A DNA stretch of 49,653 nt, taken from assembly GCA_012184525.1 (NCBI GenBank), contig WOFQ01000108.1, forward strand, positions 1 through 49,653, in the 5' to 3' direction. Shown piece after piece: positions 11,952-23,998 of the stretch; position 1 is the stretch's first letter; the number at the start of each line of letters is the position of its first letter. The notes under the pieces were generated by a model. That model was not told where the DNA came from, searched no databases, and was given only the letters and a program-made list of their open reading frames with translations. The stretch is from Xenoacremonium recifei (Eukaryota > Ascomycota > Sordariomycetes > Hypocreales > Nectriaceae). The position numbers and the translations under genes were made by a program.

Positions 11952-12366
11952 CGGCTCGGTTCAGCATGGGCCGCAGTGCAGGACAGCGGCCGACCACACT
12001 GTGGCCTAATGTCATGAGAGAGGAGTCTTCGGGGCGAGGCGGACTTGTTGGGGCATGGCAGAAGTCGATTCTGTGGCTCTATAGATAACCTGAGACGCGT
12101 ACGTTTGGGATTTTGGAGTTGTACATGCGTTGCGTACTCCGTCCTGGGCCGGGATCCGCAGCTTACGGTATGGAGTCCTCCCCATCCATGCTCTGGCATC
12201 CCACAGGCATGTGCCTGTGGCTGGTTCCTGCCAGCTGCGCCACACTTCAGCTTAGCCTTCCCATGCGCGAACGCCAAAAAAGGTCCAGGAGCAAAGTCGT
12301 GACGCGCCACAGCTTTCAACGCCAACACCATCAGCATCAATTTCTTGGCTAGTTTACCAACGCAAG
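11952..12366. promoter_or_regulatory. shared divergent promoter, CCH1 / DDT-PHD gene
   Basis: 415 bp between two divergent start codons, so it must contain both promoters and 5' UTRs. GC-rich on the CCH1 side. The start of the plus-strand gene is preceded by a typical fungal context (gcaagATGCC). No specific factor site is claimed. Confidence 0.6.
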
Positions 12367-14822
12367 ATGCCAGCCCGCAAACGATCTTTCGAGGTCGCCG
12401 AAGGCGAATCTGGTGATGCAGAACCTCCCCTGCTCCACCAAATTCGCAATATGTGGCAGTTTGCGAATTTATGCCAATGGATCTACATCTTTGGCAAGGC
12501 TGCCAAAATCGACGAGGCTCTCGACGTCGAGGTACCGTATCCGTAGCTCTTCTACCAGACTTTTCTCAATGCTCACCCAATCTGATTTTAGGAAATCGAA
12601 GTTGAGTGCCTTAAACCGAGTTCCCCCGTGCTCGACGACATTGCACTGGCCCTTCTCAAACTCGTCTCGTCGCACCGCGGTTTAACGTCCGTCCACCTCC
12701 CAGAACCAAACGACAGAGGCTAATGGTTAGAAGTCACGATATTTTTGATGATCAAGCGCGCAAACAATACATGTCGAAAGCCCCAGAACTCAACCCTTTC
12801 GGCGACGGCGATGAACCAGCGAGGTTTAGCGATTTCTCTGTCCTTACGAAGGTGCGTCCAGCTACATAAGCACCGTCTCTTGAGGTCGTGCTAACAGTTG
12901 TGGCTGTAACAGATACGAGTTCTGCAACAACTCACGCAATGGACGATGGTACATCCCGAACGCATACGTGAGAAAATGGAGGAGCAGAAGGATATGGAGC
13001 AAACCAGCTGGGTAAGTGGAAGTCAAGCCTCGGAGACCCTTTTTACTGACAACTGTGGCAGCGGATTGAGCCCTACGGATGGGATGCTCAAGATCGCACT
13101 TACTTTGTTCTAGACGATAACAGAGTGTACCGACAGACCGAACCTGCTCCTCCTCCCCCCAAACCAAAGAGAGCAAAGAACTGGCGGTCGAGTCGTCGAT
13201 CAAGCAAGCGGCGGCGGACTACCTTGACCACCGAAGACCATCTCACCGACGCTGAAGGAGAGGAACACCGAAACACCGAACCACAAGACGATGGATTTGG
13301 TGGCATGACCTGGGAATGTGTTGCTGTAACATTGGATGATGTCAGATCTCTACTTCGGGGCTTTCAGAAGACCCGTGATGGAAACGAGAAGATTTTGAGG
13401 GATCAGCTCGAAGAGCATCTCGTTCCTATACTAGAAAAACATGAGGAGAGCCGCAAGCGAAAGGCACAGTTACGCGAACGCGAACTTATCAACTTGGCCA
13501 AAATGGCCAACGCCAAACGATCAAGTCGAATCGCAAGCAAGATCGAGCATCAAAAACAGGAAGAAAAGGCCCGGGAGGAAGAGCAGCAGCGTCGAGCAGT
13601 GGAGGCTGAAGAGCGACGCCAAGAGGTAGCTCGATTGAAAGTGGAAAAAGAACGCGATCGAAGGTTGGTGTCTCGAGAAAAGCGGCTGCGGGAGCGCGAG
13701 GCCCGGCGTCTTCGACATGAGGAGGAGCTTGCGCAGCTCTCTGAAGATAGCAAGCACATGGCGAATGGAAACAGTGACGGACGCATCTCGGAACGTCGTC
13801 TCCAGGCAGAGATCGAAAGGAACAAAAAAGCTCTCCAAGATATCGAGGATGAGGATGAAGACTGGGTTTTCGACTGCATATGCGGTCTACATGGGCAGGT
13901 CGACGATGGTGCACACAGCGTTGCGTGTGAACGATGCAATGTCTGGCAACACAGCAAATGCTTGGGAATCAGCGAGGAGACTGCCGAGCGGGCAGACTTC
14001 CAGTTCGTCTGTTCCTCATGCACGCGCAGAGAGCAAGAAGCAAGGAATCGCCCCAGGCCGACCATCAAATTAAAGGTCAGCCACCCAGAGAATTTGGTTG
14101 CCCCCTCCCTGGACGCCAATGCAGCAGCAACCAACCATGGGCCATCGATCCCAACAGTCAAGCCTCCACAAGCCTCTGTGTTGGCTTCAGAGAGCACGGC
14201 TGACCCATCACCCACGCCATCGAAGGTGCCGCCACTGGTGCCATCACAGATCCAGCCGCAGGCCTCTCCGCAGCAGCATCAGACGAACCCTTCCGTGGTG
14301 GGAGCGGCGAGCTCCTTGAGCCCGACTATGAATGCAGGCGTTTCATCGTCGCACAATATCTCACACACTGGGGCCATCTCCGGTATGGCGGTTGAAGGGC
14401 CAGGCAAGAACGCGGTGCCGACAGTCGAAAAGCCTCCTGATGCCGTTCCGAGAGTGACGTTGCAAGGTACCGCGTCGGGTACGCACACGAGAGACGTCTT
14501 CGCGTCTCCAACCAACGGCCTCCACAGTTTCCAGGGGGGCCGCGCCGTTGACTCTACGCTAAGCACGCCCAATATCAGCCGCGAAATCTACCGGGCTGCT
14601 CACATGCAGAATGGCACCCTCCCTAGCCAAGCAGGACTCTCGCCAACGAAGCATTCACCGCCACGGCCAGCAGACGCCGGGAGCGCCAGCAAGATCAACA
14701 CCGCTACTCACATCCTCCCGCCTGTCGCGCTCACGCCCTCTCCACGCCAAACGGTGTTGACACCGCCTTCAAAGTCCGCTGAACAGATCCGACCATTCGA
14801 GAGCCGTTTGACAGGCCCGTGA
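12367..14822 (+). CDS. DDT/WHIM domain protein with PHD finger (chromatin factor)
   Basis: Five exons: 12367-12531, 12592-12686, 12731-12851, 12913-13011 and 13062-14822; product about 746 aa. The N-terminal part resembles DDT and WHIM modules of ISWI-associated proteins: LVSSHRGLTS, SVLTKIRVLQQLTQW and WRIEPYGWDAQDRTYFVLDD. A long charged coiled-coil (about residues 270-420, runs of REREAR, EEEQQRR) leads to a PHD finger at about 431-482. Its ligands include CICG, CERCNVWQHSKC and CSSC, the Cys4-His-Cys3 pattern that reads histone H3 tails. The C-terminus is Ser/Pro-rich and probably disordered. The architecture recalls metazoan RSF1/CECR2-type remodeller subunits; that comparison is inference. 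The intron at 12687-12730 has a weak GTCCGT donor, chosen because it restores frame and the motif HRGLTSHDIFDD. Confidence 0.85.
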
Positions 14823-16365
14823 TGATCGATCTCTCAGCCTACGTACTGTACATATCCTGGTTGTCTCGGTTATTAGACAGGGAAACCTTGTCTCATTTGG
14901 ATCTAGTGAGGGGTTGGACTACATACATTCAATGCATTTGGTGAACAATAGACTCACAGAGGGGAGGGAGCCAGAAGATGGCATTGGCCACATGCTCAGG
15001 TGAATCAGAAGAGAGAACGTGGCGACCGTTCTCCCATTTCAGCGAAGCTTCTGCGCCATTCACGCAGATCTACAGGATCACTTACCACCACCATCACGGA
15101 GACAAATCGACGGGTACTTGCTTCTTCGTTGAGACGTCGGCCAAGTTGTGGTTCTCAACCAGTCGGAACTGCTGACGCCCCCTGTCGGATTTGGCTGATA
15201 CGTACCCCGTGCGGCCTGCACTTTAAGTGGTCAAAGATGGTCCAAGCTCACAGCCCTACTGCGGCAATCGCAGCTTTTAGCTTGATGGCGGGAGAGAACA
15301 CTGCCTGAGGTGTCTTCCCTGCCTGGTCGTGGAGATGCGTATCATGTAAGTCGCCTGTCCCAGTCGGATGCGTTGCCGGGCTACGGCGGGCGTTGCAACC
15401 AAACGGTCTAGACTATCCCGCGACAACAGAGCATCTACAGGCTCCAGCCAAGCGGCTGGAAGCGTTCGCGGGCAAACAATTCTCTGGCTCTGGATCCGCG
15501 AACACTCTGGCTGGCACGTGTGACAGCTATCCGGAGCAGGCGATGATGGAACACGATGAGGCCAGTCGATGGTCGTTATTGTTCCCAGCATCAATGGGGA
15601 CGGCGACCGTTTGAGGGGTTGGGATGAGGACGCCAAAAGGAATGCGCCACTCCCCAGGCAGCGCAACGTCCAATCAGACCAGGCTGCCTCCCACACCCCG
15701 GGGACTTGGCATTCCAGCTATCTTGAGGGATTACGGCAGGGCGTCTGGCGGCTCTCTGCGCGAACCCGCGGGGGATACATGGGATCAATTCTCAGCTCCC
15801 TGATTGCGCTGTGGCAGAGCCATGGCGGTGGAGGAGCCGGGCAGCGGCACCTGCGATGCAGCTTGGGCCTGATCTCGCGGTGAGGTGGCGGTCCGCAGAG
15901 TGGCCCGTTACGACAGGGCGAAATCTTGCCTGGTGGTCACTTTCACCCGCATGCAGGGGTGTGTGCTTGTCTATTTGTGGGCGTGGACCTCGCCGTGCAG
16001 GCAAGAGGAGGGCATCAAGACGGAGAGGCCAGAGGCAGCATGCACATACATGGACCCCGTGCGGTCAGCTCAAAGAAGACCAACAAAGGCCGTCTTTGCC
16101 CGGGGTGTGGTAAAGAAAAGCGCATAAGACCATGTCCTCTATTCTAAACTGCGTGTAGAGAAAGAAACTTGCACAACGCAACCTGTGCCATCAAGGAGAC
16201 CCTTACCCAGGGTTACCCGTCCCCTTCCCTGGTCCTTTTCAATGATCTGAACATCGACATCATCAGTAATCTCGCCAGCTGAACCAAATCTCTTGAGCCA
16301 CCGCCTCTTCCAGAAGTAACTGATCTAAGTCACCACCATCGTGCGCAAGGTCAGCATCCTTCAAG
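14823..16365. other. 1.5-kb intergenic region upstream of the HMG-box gene
   Basis: Several 65-140 codon frames occur on both strands, but none has recognisable composition, splice logic or family resemblance. The region is probably the 3' UTR of the PHD gene plus a long promoter/5' leader of the HMG-box factor. Long leaders are common for fungal developmental regulators. Confidence 0.5.
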
Positions 16366-18054
16366 ATGGGTCAATCCGCGCCTCCATCACCAGCACCCTC
16401 GGTTGATGGTCACTCAATTCCTGGATCTTCCATGAGCCCTACCGTTTCTGCCAATACGTCGCACCCTCGAGAAGGCGCTGAGATGGTGAATGTCATGCCC
16501 GCGTATGTTCACCCGCAATCAAGATACAGCACGCCCATGCGCGACGATGACTTCTCGCACTATGACCCGAATTCTGCGTACACACAGCCCACACCAGAAA
16601 TCCCATTCGTGAGTTCTTCCGAAAGCCCTCTTTGGTCATAAAACACGTACCTGACAAATCCTCAAGGCGGAGTATCCTGTAGGACACGACCTACGTAGCA
16701 GTCCTTATGATGGCATTCACAGGGATGCTACTTATCCTGTGAGTGATTAACAACGTCTGAAAACTCGATTATCCAAGCACTGACCTGAAAGAACAACCGG
16801 GTGCCTTATACACCGGAAGCTTCTCCGCCAACACCTTGTGCTGTCAGTGATCCTATCACGACGCGGAGTGGTCTGAGTGTTCCTCAAACCATGCTCCAGA
16901 AAACCCTCCGTGTCAAGGCTGGAAGAGTGGCGAAGAAGAGTCGTGAGCCCAAGCAGCGTGTTGCGTCAACAGTCATTACGAAGCCGCTTAGCGAAATAGC
17001 TAAAGGTCTACCCGATGTGCCGGTTGCTGACATTGCTGCTTTTGTGGCTCGTTCAACGGAGGAAAGGCTGAGCGAAACATCTCGAAACAAGAAGGCCGGT
17101 CAGATCAAGCGCCCCATGAACGCCTTCATGCTTTACCGCAAAGCCTATCAAGATGTCGCCAAAACTCAGTGTGCCCAGAACAACCATCAACATGTTTCCA
17201 AAGTCTGCGGTGCTGGCTGGCCTTTGGAGCCGGATCATGTCCATGAGATGTTCAACGAATGGGCCAGGTTGGAGCGAAGCAACCACCAGAAGGCGCATCC
17301 TGGATACAAGTTCACGCCCGCGAAACCCAAAAAGGCGAGGCGCGACGGTGAGACTGACGACGACTCAGCCGTGCTCTCCGATCCCGATGATTCGGACTGG
17401 GCCAGCTCGCATGGTGTATCCAGACCTGCGACACGCCCACGAACGACGAGACAACCCTCCCGCCTGAGTGAACCTCCATCAATTGTCTACGACAGCTATG
17501 ATCAAGTGGATGGTCTTGATGTTGTGGAGGGAGGGCATTCGATTGATGCCCCGTACGAATCTGGGATGTACGCATACCCAACGCCTGGGCGTCCTCACTC
17601 GGTCCCCTACGGTCCTGCTGAGGTCGCGCACTACGATCTGGCTCTACATCAGAACCCAAATGCCTTGGGAATTGTCATGCAGGACATGATTAGCAGAACT
17701 CCGTCTCCGGGGCTGGACTACGGACTGCCGCCCGTCGATGGCACACTGGCTTATTTCGACGGCGCCTATCGAGGGAACGAGCCCGCGTTTGTCCCCATGG
17801 CAGATCCATCTCTGCTACCCGGTGCTCAGTACGGTATTTACGATGGCATCTCCCGGGAGGCATCGGTCCCACTATACGAGTGGCCGCACCTAGGTGGTGG
17901 CTCCAATCCAGGAGCGTTTCTGACCGATTACGACGATGGAGGAGATCATGACGCCTATCTCAGAGGCAAACAGGAGGACTGGAAGATTGAGGAGTTGGAC
18001 GAGGCAAGTCAGTTTGAGTCATGGATAACCCAGACGGAGCAAGGGCGAATGTGA
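16366..18054 (+). CDS. HMG-box transcription factor
   Basis: Three exons: 16366-16608, 16667-16738 and 16792-18054, with introns of 58 and 53 nt (GTGAGT donors), all phase 0; product 525 aa. The DNA-binding HMG box lies at about residues 210-285. It begins IKRPMNAFMLYRKAY, the Sox/MATA-type signature, and ends HPGYKFTPAKPKK. Its middle is unusual: where most boxes have LGxxWK, this one has CGAGWPLEPDHVHEMF. The N-terminus is Pro/Ser-rich with several tyrosines; the C-terminal half is acidic and Tyr/Gly/Pro-rich, suggesting an activation region. Fungal proteins of this class act in mating and sexual development, but I cannot assign it to a named factor. It is not the canonical MAT1-2 gene, since the expected mating-locus neighbours are absent. 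Confidence 0.85.
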
Positions 18055-18438
18055 GTTTGTGAATCGGGGTACTTGGTTGCGTGGGTTTTGGGCGGCGTTT
18101 GCGTACAGGGACGGTCTGGGCGCATGTATTTTTGGAGAGACAGCACATGATTTCGATGGTTCAGGAACGTGGTCGGGAAATGCACGCAGTCTTTGATTAG
18201 AAGAAAAAGAATACCCGTCAAATGTGCGATCAATAAATTACCTTCTACAAAACCGACCAGTTTGAAGGGAGCTTAAGTTGTGATGTCTGTTACGGCGGGA
18301 TGGGTCGCTAACCAGATTCGCTTAGTCAGAGGAGCTTGGGAAGAGGTGTCCCTTGCACGTGTGCTTTGGGAACGATCAACGTCACGGGTTGACAACTCAA
18401 GCCCAGCAGCCCCCCAAAACACACAACTCGTCCTTACG
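18055..18438. other. intergenic region
   Basis: Holds the 3' end of the HMG-box transcript and the promoter of EMC5. No further gene was seen. Confidence 0.5.
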
Positions 18439-18904
18439 ATGACTTGGACGTCGCGCGCAGTGACCGCAACTGGTCTGCTACTCCTCACACATGCGTAATG
18501 ACACACGCCGTTCCCAAGATGTACTCATCACGAGCTAACGCTGTTATTCCAGCTGCTATTCTGCACAAGAACACTCGGCCATCTCCTCGACGCTCGCGCA
18601 ACATGCCCAACAGCTATCAACAGGCGCCCTCCCACTCGACATCTCTCTTGAAGCTCTGGTCGCCACTCTGATCATCTGCCTCGGACTTGTCTTGGGCTCT
18701 CCGACGCTCCGGCCGATCCAATGGCACGTCTGGGCCGGTAAGATCGAGCGCGAAGGGGAGGCTGGGTTCTTAGCAGGCAATGGTGCAGTGGACAAGGACT
18801 ATCGAGGAAGTCCCTTTCAAGTGCTGGAAACACGACCTGGGTTTGTAGACATCCGCAAGCAGAGACGGGACTTTGCCGACTGGGTCAAGACGGACAAGAA
18901 ATAA
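18439..18904 (+). CDS. EMC5: ER membrane protein complex subunit 5 (MMgT family)
   Basis: Subunit of the EMC, the ER insertase for tail-anchored and multipass proteins; the same family was earlier described as membrane magnesium transporters. Two exons, 18439-18494 and 18553-18904, with a 58-nt intron; product 135 aa, the usual size. The N-terminal hydrophobic segment (ATGLLLLTHACYSAQEHS) forms TM1. A second TM (EALVATLIICLGLVLGS, about residues 46-63) is followed by the family sequence PTLRPIQWHVWAGKIE. The C-terminus has the Arg-Pro-Gly-Phe-Val-Asp-Ile-Arg motif and ends in a Lys-rich tail (KTDKK) resembling an ER-retention signal. Confidence 0.92.
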
Positions 18905-19652
18905 AAGCGAGTTTTGGAGATGGGAATGCGCAAACCCGGCGGTCGATCTTCGAGAAAATTCATCAGTCATTGGTTAGCTCTCTGCAGCTGTATGACAAAA
19001 TGTGTCAAATGCGATCGCTAATGCTTTCGCACTCAAAATTACGATGGCCTGTTGCCATATGCTACTCGAAGCTGAGCGCCCTTTGGAAGCTATAAAATCA
19101 ACAGCAGCATATCGTTACTATCATTTCGGCAGGCTAGGGGTCACATTCACGCTGGGTTAATCATGTAAAATAAACACAGAAAATTGACTAGTGTGCTATT
19201 CGCACAGTTGAATCAAGGTCCAGGAGTTCTGGTTGAATCGAGCCGCGTTCGGGAACTGACATTTTCAGAACTATTCATGCTAGCTCATCGCCTGTAATGA
19301 TGCGGGCTATTAATCTTCAATTATTACCTTTCAGTCCAGGACCAAGATGTGCGTCCGAGTTACGTGGCAGCTGCCAGCCCTGTCCATCGTTCCTTCGAAT
19401 ATGGAGGTGATAGCGAGGATATGTTCCTTGAGAAGGTGCGCCCCTGGGTAACTGCCAGCGCAAGGCAAAATCAACTCACACGTGCCCTTGCTTGATTATT
19501 CCATTCGTCTCAGGTGACGAGGCAGCAGAGCTTCGTCGAGTTCATCCTTTGTGTTCGACACAACACAGCTTTGTGTTGCCTCTCTCGGACTATTCCGTTA
19601 ACACGGAACTAACGCCCGTGCTTGTTACGAATTTTATGACAACTAATTGACA
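18905..19652. other. intergenic region upstream of MSH5
   Basis: About 750 bp with relatively AT-rich parts and no convincing frame. It contains the EMC5 3' flank and the MSH5 promoter. Confidence 0.5.
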
Positions 19653-22600
19653 ATGTCCTCGAAAAGATCTACACACGCTCAAGCATCATCCACAAGAGGG
19701 TCGGTGAATCGACGATCACAGCTTCATGCTTCAAGCCATGCTTCGATCCGCACTTCTGCTAATAGGAGAGGCATGTCCGCAAGAGCAACTTCTGTGACTT
19801 CTTCCTCGGCTTCGGCGGCGACTTCTAGTGCGCGAGGAATGTCAAGGCCAGTCTCAAGTATCGAACGACGAGAACCCATTATCAATACCCCAAACAACCC
19901 TCGATACGAGGTGATTCTGGAAGATGACCAAAGGGTCAGCTCAATTGACAGCCGGCAGCAGAGCTTAATGACCGACGACTCATCGCGTCCAGAAGTCATA
20001 ATGGCCATACACATGCGAAATGATGCTACAGTCGGTTGCGCCTATTTCAACACGACTGACAATACTCTTCACGTATCAGATGACATCCCGCTCGCAGACA
20101 CGGATATTGTAGGGCAGTTCTTGATTCATGCTCAACCTACGACCTTGCTAGTATCAGCCCGGGCTCCAGTTCAGTTTACCGAATATATTGAAGGGCAGGC
20201 CAATTCTTCGTTCGCAGGTATTTGCTGATTCGAGATATTAAAAATGCTCTCCTTTTGGTAACAGCTGCGACAGAAAGCGGACATGATTCCTTCATCCTTC
20301 GCGGCCTGCAGTCATCCGAATTCTCATTCGATGCCGCTCAAGAAAGAATATTCAATCTAGAGATTCACGATCTTGGCCCTGTCACTGCAATATACTCAAC
20401 ACCTTCGGCTGATAGTGAGGAGCAAGGTCCAATCCAGGAGTCAACCATGTTCAAATCTATGCGCAATGGAGCTTCTATCAATTTGAATAGCCAGCTTTCT
20501 GTTCGTCATCTCCTTCAGTTTGTATACGACAAGTCTGACACTGATTCATTAGGTTGGATGCGCAGGTGCAGTCCTCGGCGACCTCAATCGTCGACGTTCC
20601 GCCGGCTGCTTGCCTGATGGTCAAATGGCGGAGGAACTCTTCTACGTAGGACACATCATGATGTTCTCCCTAAGACAGTACATGCTGGTTAATGCAGATG
20701 CCCTCGTCTCACTCCAAATTGTTCAGACAGAGCTACATCCTAACAGTCAAGCATGGGGCTCGGAAAATAACAACGCCAACTCAAAGGAAAGTCTCTCGGT
20801 CTATGGTCTTTTCCACCTATTGGCCTACACCCCGCAAGGTCGTTCGCAGCTTCGCCAACTTTTCCTACGCCCAGTGCTTAACGTCGAGCTCATTCGACAG
20901 AGGCAAAAAACCATCTCGGTTCTGCTCCAGCCCGACAATTCCGATGAGCTAAGGCGAATTTCGTTCATTCTACGCAAGATTTCCAATTTGAGAAATTCCA
21001 TCGCCCAGCTGAAGAAAGGAGCCGAATTCCCATCTGCTGGGAAGTCTTTCGATAAAGGGGTTTGGGCGACGATTAGACGGTTCGCCGCCAAGACACTCGA
21101 ACTCAGGGAAGTCCTCGGTTCAATAAATGGTGGTGACGAACTGCATATTGTTCACAAAGTAGGTCCTGCTGTCTCCTTGGGGATATTGAGGCTGATTTGG
21201 AATAGCTCATAGAAGGTCTTCACGTGGAGTCATTAGTTCAAGTCGGAAACTGGATCAATAGCACAATCGATTTCGATCAATCCAAGTCGCGCCACCGCTC
21301 ATCTGTACGAGCGGGCATCGACCCAGAGCTGGACGCACTTAAGAGGAGGTATGATGGCATGGAAAGTTTCCTGTCCGAAGTTGTGAAGCAGATGAGCCAG
21401 GAACTCCCAGAGTGGGCATGTCAGTATATTCGGTCATGTATCTTCCTCCCGCAATTGGGTTTTCTTACCGTGGTCGAGCCTCTGCCAGGAACAGAAAACG
21501 GTCGATATACCGGAGAGGGCAGCCCTGGAGGCGCTTGGGAGAAGCTATTCATAACAGATGGTGCAGTCTGTTACAAAAACAGCTACATGAAAGACCTTGA
21601 TGAGGAGCATGGCGACATGTACTGCCAAATAGGTGGTAAGACCATCCTAGCAACAAGACGAAAGATATGAAGGCTAATATACCGCAGATAGGGAGGTAGA
21701 GATCATCCATACTTTAGCAAACCGTGTGCTCGGCCACGAAAAGGAGCTTTCTCTGGCATCTGATCTATGCGGTGAGTTTGATGCACTCATGGCGCTTGCG
21801 CTAGGAGCAGATAAATACGGCTGGAGCGAGCCGCAGATTGTTGAAGGAAGCGTGCTTCAAATCGAAGGAGGGCGGCACCCTTTGCAAGAACTCATTGTTC
21901 CTTCCTTTGTTCCCAACGATTGTAACATTACAGAAGAAGGGATAAACAAATCAGGAATCCCGCACCAGGGGCCCAATGCCTTCGTGCTCACTGGGCCGAA
22001 CCATTCCGGTAAAAGCGTTTATCTCAAGCAAACAGGCCTCATTGTCTACCTAGCCCACATCGGAAGTTTTGTACCGGCCAGTCGAGCAACAATTGGGTTG
22101 ACAGACAAGATCATAACTCGAATATCAACACGAGAAAGCATGTCCGGTTCAGAAAGCGCCTTTGCGATAGACCTCAAACAAATCGCCATGACTATGAGAT
22201 GCGCGACCCCCAGGAGTTTGGTATTAGTGGACGAGTTCGGGAAGGGAACAAACGCTGACGACGGTGCTGGTTTATTCACAGCGTTTCTCGATCACTTTTT
22301 GTCTTTAGGCCCCTCCAGGCCACGATTGCTAGTCGCGACGCACTTCCATGAAGCGTTCGAAGGAGGTTATCTAGCGAATCGAAGAGGCCTCTGCCTAGCG
22401 CATATGGATGTGAAGGTAGATTGGGAATCGACTGAAGCTGAAGACCAGGTAACGTTTCTCTTCAAGCTAACTCAAGGGCATAGCACGGCGAGCTTTGGGA
22501 GCAGATGCGCGGCGTTGAATGGAGTTCCAGACTCCGTCGTGGAACGAGCTGGAGCCATCGAGAAGTTTTTAGCTCGCAACGAGGACTTGCGTGCAGTGTG

Positions 22601-22766
22601 CAGCCATCTTTCAGATCTTGAAGAGCACGAGTTGGAACAGGCCGAGAAAACGGCCCGAAGATTTCTGGAGGCAGACTTTGGCGATACTGCCAGCAGTTCT
22701 TCTCAGTCTGAGGATCGGCAGTCAATGAAGTATACTTTGACAAAGATATTGTTGTCCGATAGTTGA
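19653..22766 (+). CDS. MSH5: meiotic MutS homologue Msh5
   Basis: Forms the Msh4-Msh5 clamp that stabilises recombination intermediates and promotes interfering crossovers in meiosis. Five exons: 19653-20217, 20265-20500, 20553-21158, 21206-21635 and 21688-22766; introns 47-52 nt; product about 971 aa. Exon 1 begins with about 100 Ser/Arg/Thr-rich residues. The MutS core follows: connector (MRNDATVGCAYF), lever region (SKESLSVYGLFHLLAYTPQG) and the clamp. The ATPase has Walker A GPNHSGKSVYLKQ at about 715, the STRESMSGSESAF loop, and Walker B LVLVDEFGKGTN at about 790, then ATHFHE. The YLKQ after Walker A and the absence of an N-terminal mismatch-recognition domain point to Msh5 rather than Msh2/3/6. 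Two donors (GTTCGT at 20501, GTATTT at 20218) are non-consensus and were chosen by frame and family fit. Confidence 0.92.
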
Positions 22767-23232
22767 AGGAATATGTTGCTTCGAGAGAGAATGAAATCTA
22801 TGCCCCCCCTGTAATCCCAATAAAGCAAGCTCAAATCGGTGTATCTTGAAACTATTCTGGAATTTTTCTTTGCTGTGGAAAATCGAGGCTATATATATAT
22901 ATTGCAAAATCGATCGAGACCTCACACGGGAGAATCTGTGGAAGAGGAATAAGAACGGCAAGAGGAAATAGAAGAAAAACATATAATACCATATTTGCTT
23001 CGCAATAACCGTAACGCCTGTCGAGTCTATGTCATCATTCGTGGGGTTCCATCAACGGATCATCCAACAACATATTACCCTACACCAAAACCAATGTGTA
23101 CTGGCTTTGATCCGCACACCGACGGCAAGATGACGGCACGTCCTTGACGTAGAAAACTACTTAAGTGAAGCCCAAAATCCGACACTCATATGCCCCATAT
23201 AGTTCATTTTCACCGATTTGTGGTGTTATCAC
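22767..23232. other. intergenic region between convergent genes
   Basis: Convergent 3' flanks of MSH5 and the GPI-protein gene. Contains a short (AT)n tract at about 22890-22902 and otherwise nothing recognised. Confidence 0.5.
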
Positions 23233-23998
23233 TTAAGATATAGCATTGAAGAAGCCAATGGCGGTGGCGAGGGCAGTCAGAGCAAAGTCAATCCTCCGCG
23301 ACTGGGAAGCAAACGACCCAAAGCTGGAGCATTGTGTAGCATCCAAAGCAGCGCATGCTTTGGAGCTCAAGCTAGAACAGATGGGCGTAGCCGATGTCCC
23401 TAGCTGAGAGCCATCGCCATTCACCGTTGTTCCTCCACCTCCCGGGACATCAATTGTCACGCCATAGCCGCTGCCGTCCTCAAGGACCGTGAGACAGGTA
23501 TCGTAGTTCTTCGAACAAGCGCTCACCGCCGATTTGCAGGCGTTACTATCGGCGTACGAGCTCGGGGCGTATGGGAAGGCGAAATACGAGTTGGAGACGT
23601 ACGACGCTTCGGCGGCAGGAGTTCCGGTTGCGACAGTTGCTGGGGCAGTGCCGGTGCAGACAGCCCTGAGCTTGCGTTAGAAACCAGGCGCCGAGAGACC
23701 GAGACTCTGGCTATGGCTACACTCACCCAGAAGGACAACAGGCGGGGTTGTTGTTGGCGTCAAGGGCACACGACTGGCCGTTCCGGCAGCAGTAGCCGCT
23801 GAACGCTGCGCCGAGCGATTCAGAGCATTGGAAGGTGTTTGCAGGACAGGAGCCGGCCCTCCTGAAGAGCTCAGACGCAGCTGGAATGTACGTCGCGGCG
23901 TATCGAGGCGGCGCGGTCGATGTCGCGATCGAGGAGGAAGCGGTATCGAAGATGCTAGCGGTGACGAGAGCTAGACAGAGCCAGCTCTGGCCGAACAT
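23233..23998 (-). CDS. secreted Cys-rich, probably GPI-anchored surface protein
   Basis: Two exons on the minus strand, 23998-23727 and 23665-23233, with a 61-nt intron; product 234 aa. An N-terminal signal peptide is clear (MFGQSWLCLALVTASIF). The mature part has eight or so clustered Cys residues (CPANTFQCSESL, GYCCRNGQSCAL, PACCPSG), resembling short disulphide-rich fungal wall modules. A Ser/Ala/Thr/Tyr-rich stretch follows, then a second Cys group. The C-terminus ends in a hydrophobic segment (FALTALATAIGFFNAIS) preceded by Gln-Ser-Arg-Arg, as expected for GPI attachment. It is predicted to sit on the plasma membrane or in the cell wall. No enzymatic motif was seen, and I cannot name the family. 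Confidence 0.82.

Noticed and set aside
11705..12340. 211-codon minus-strand frame overlapping the CCH1 start and promoter
   Set aside because: It overlaps CCH1 exon 1 in another frame, has Pro/Arg/His-rich accidental composition and no family resemblance.
15277..15696. 139-codon minus-strand frame upstream of the HMG-box gene
   Set aside because: No motif, no splice partners, compositional bias of GC-rich non-coding DNA; left as intergenic.
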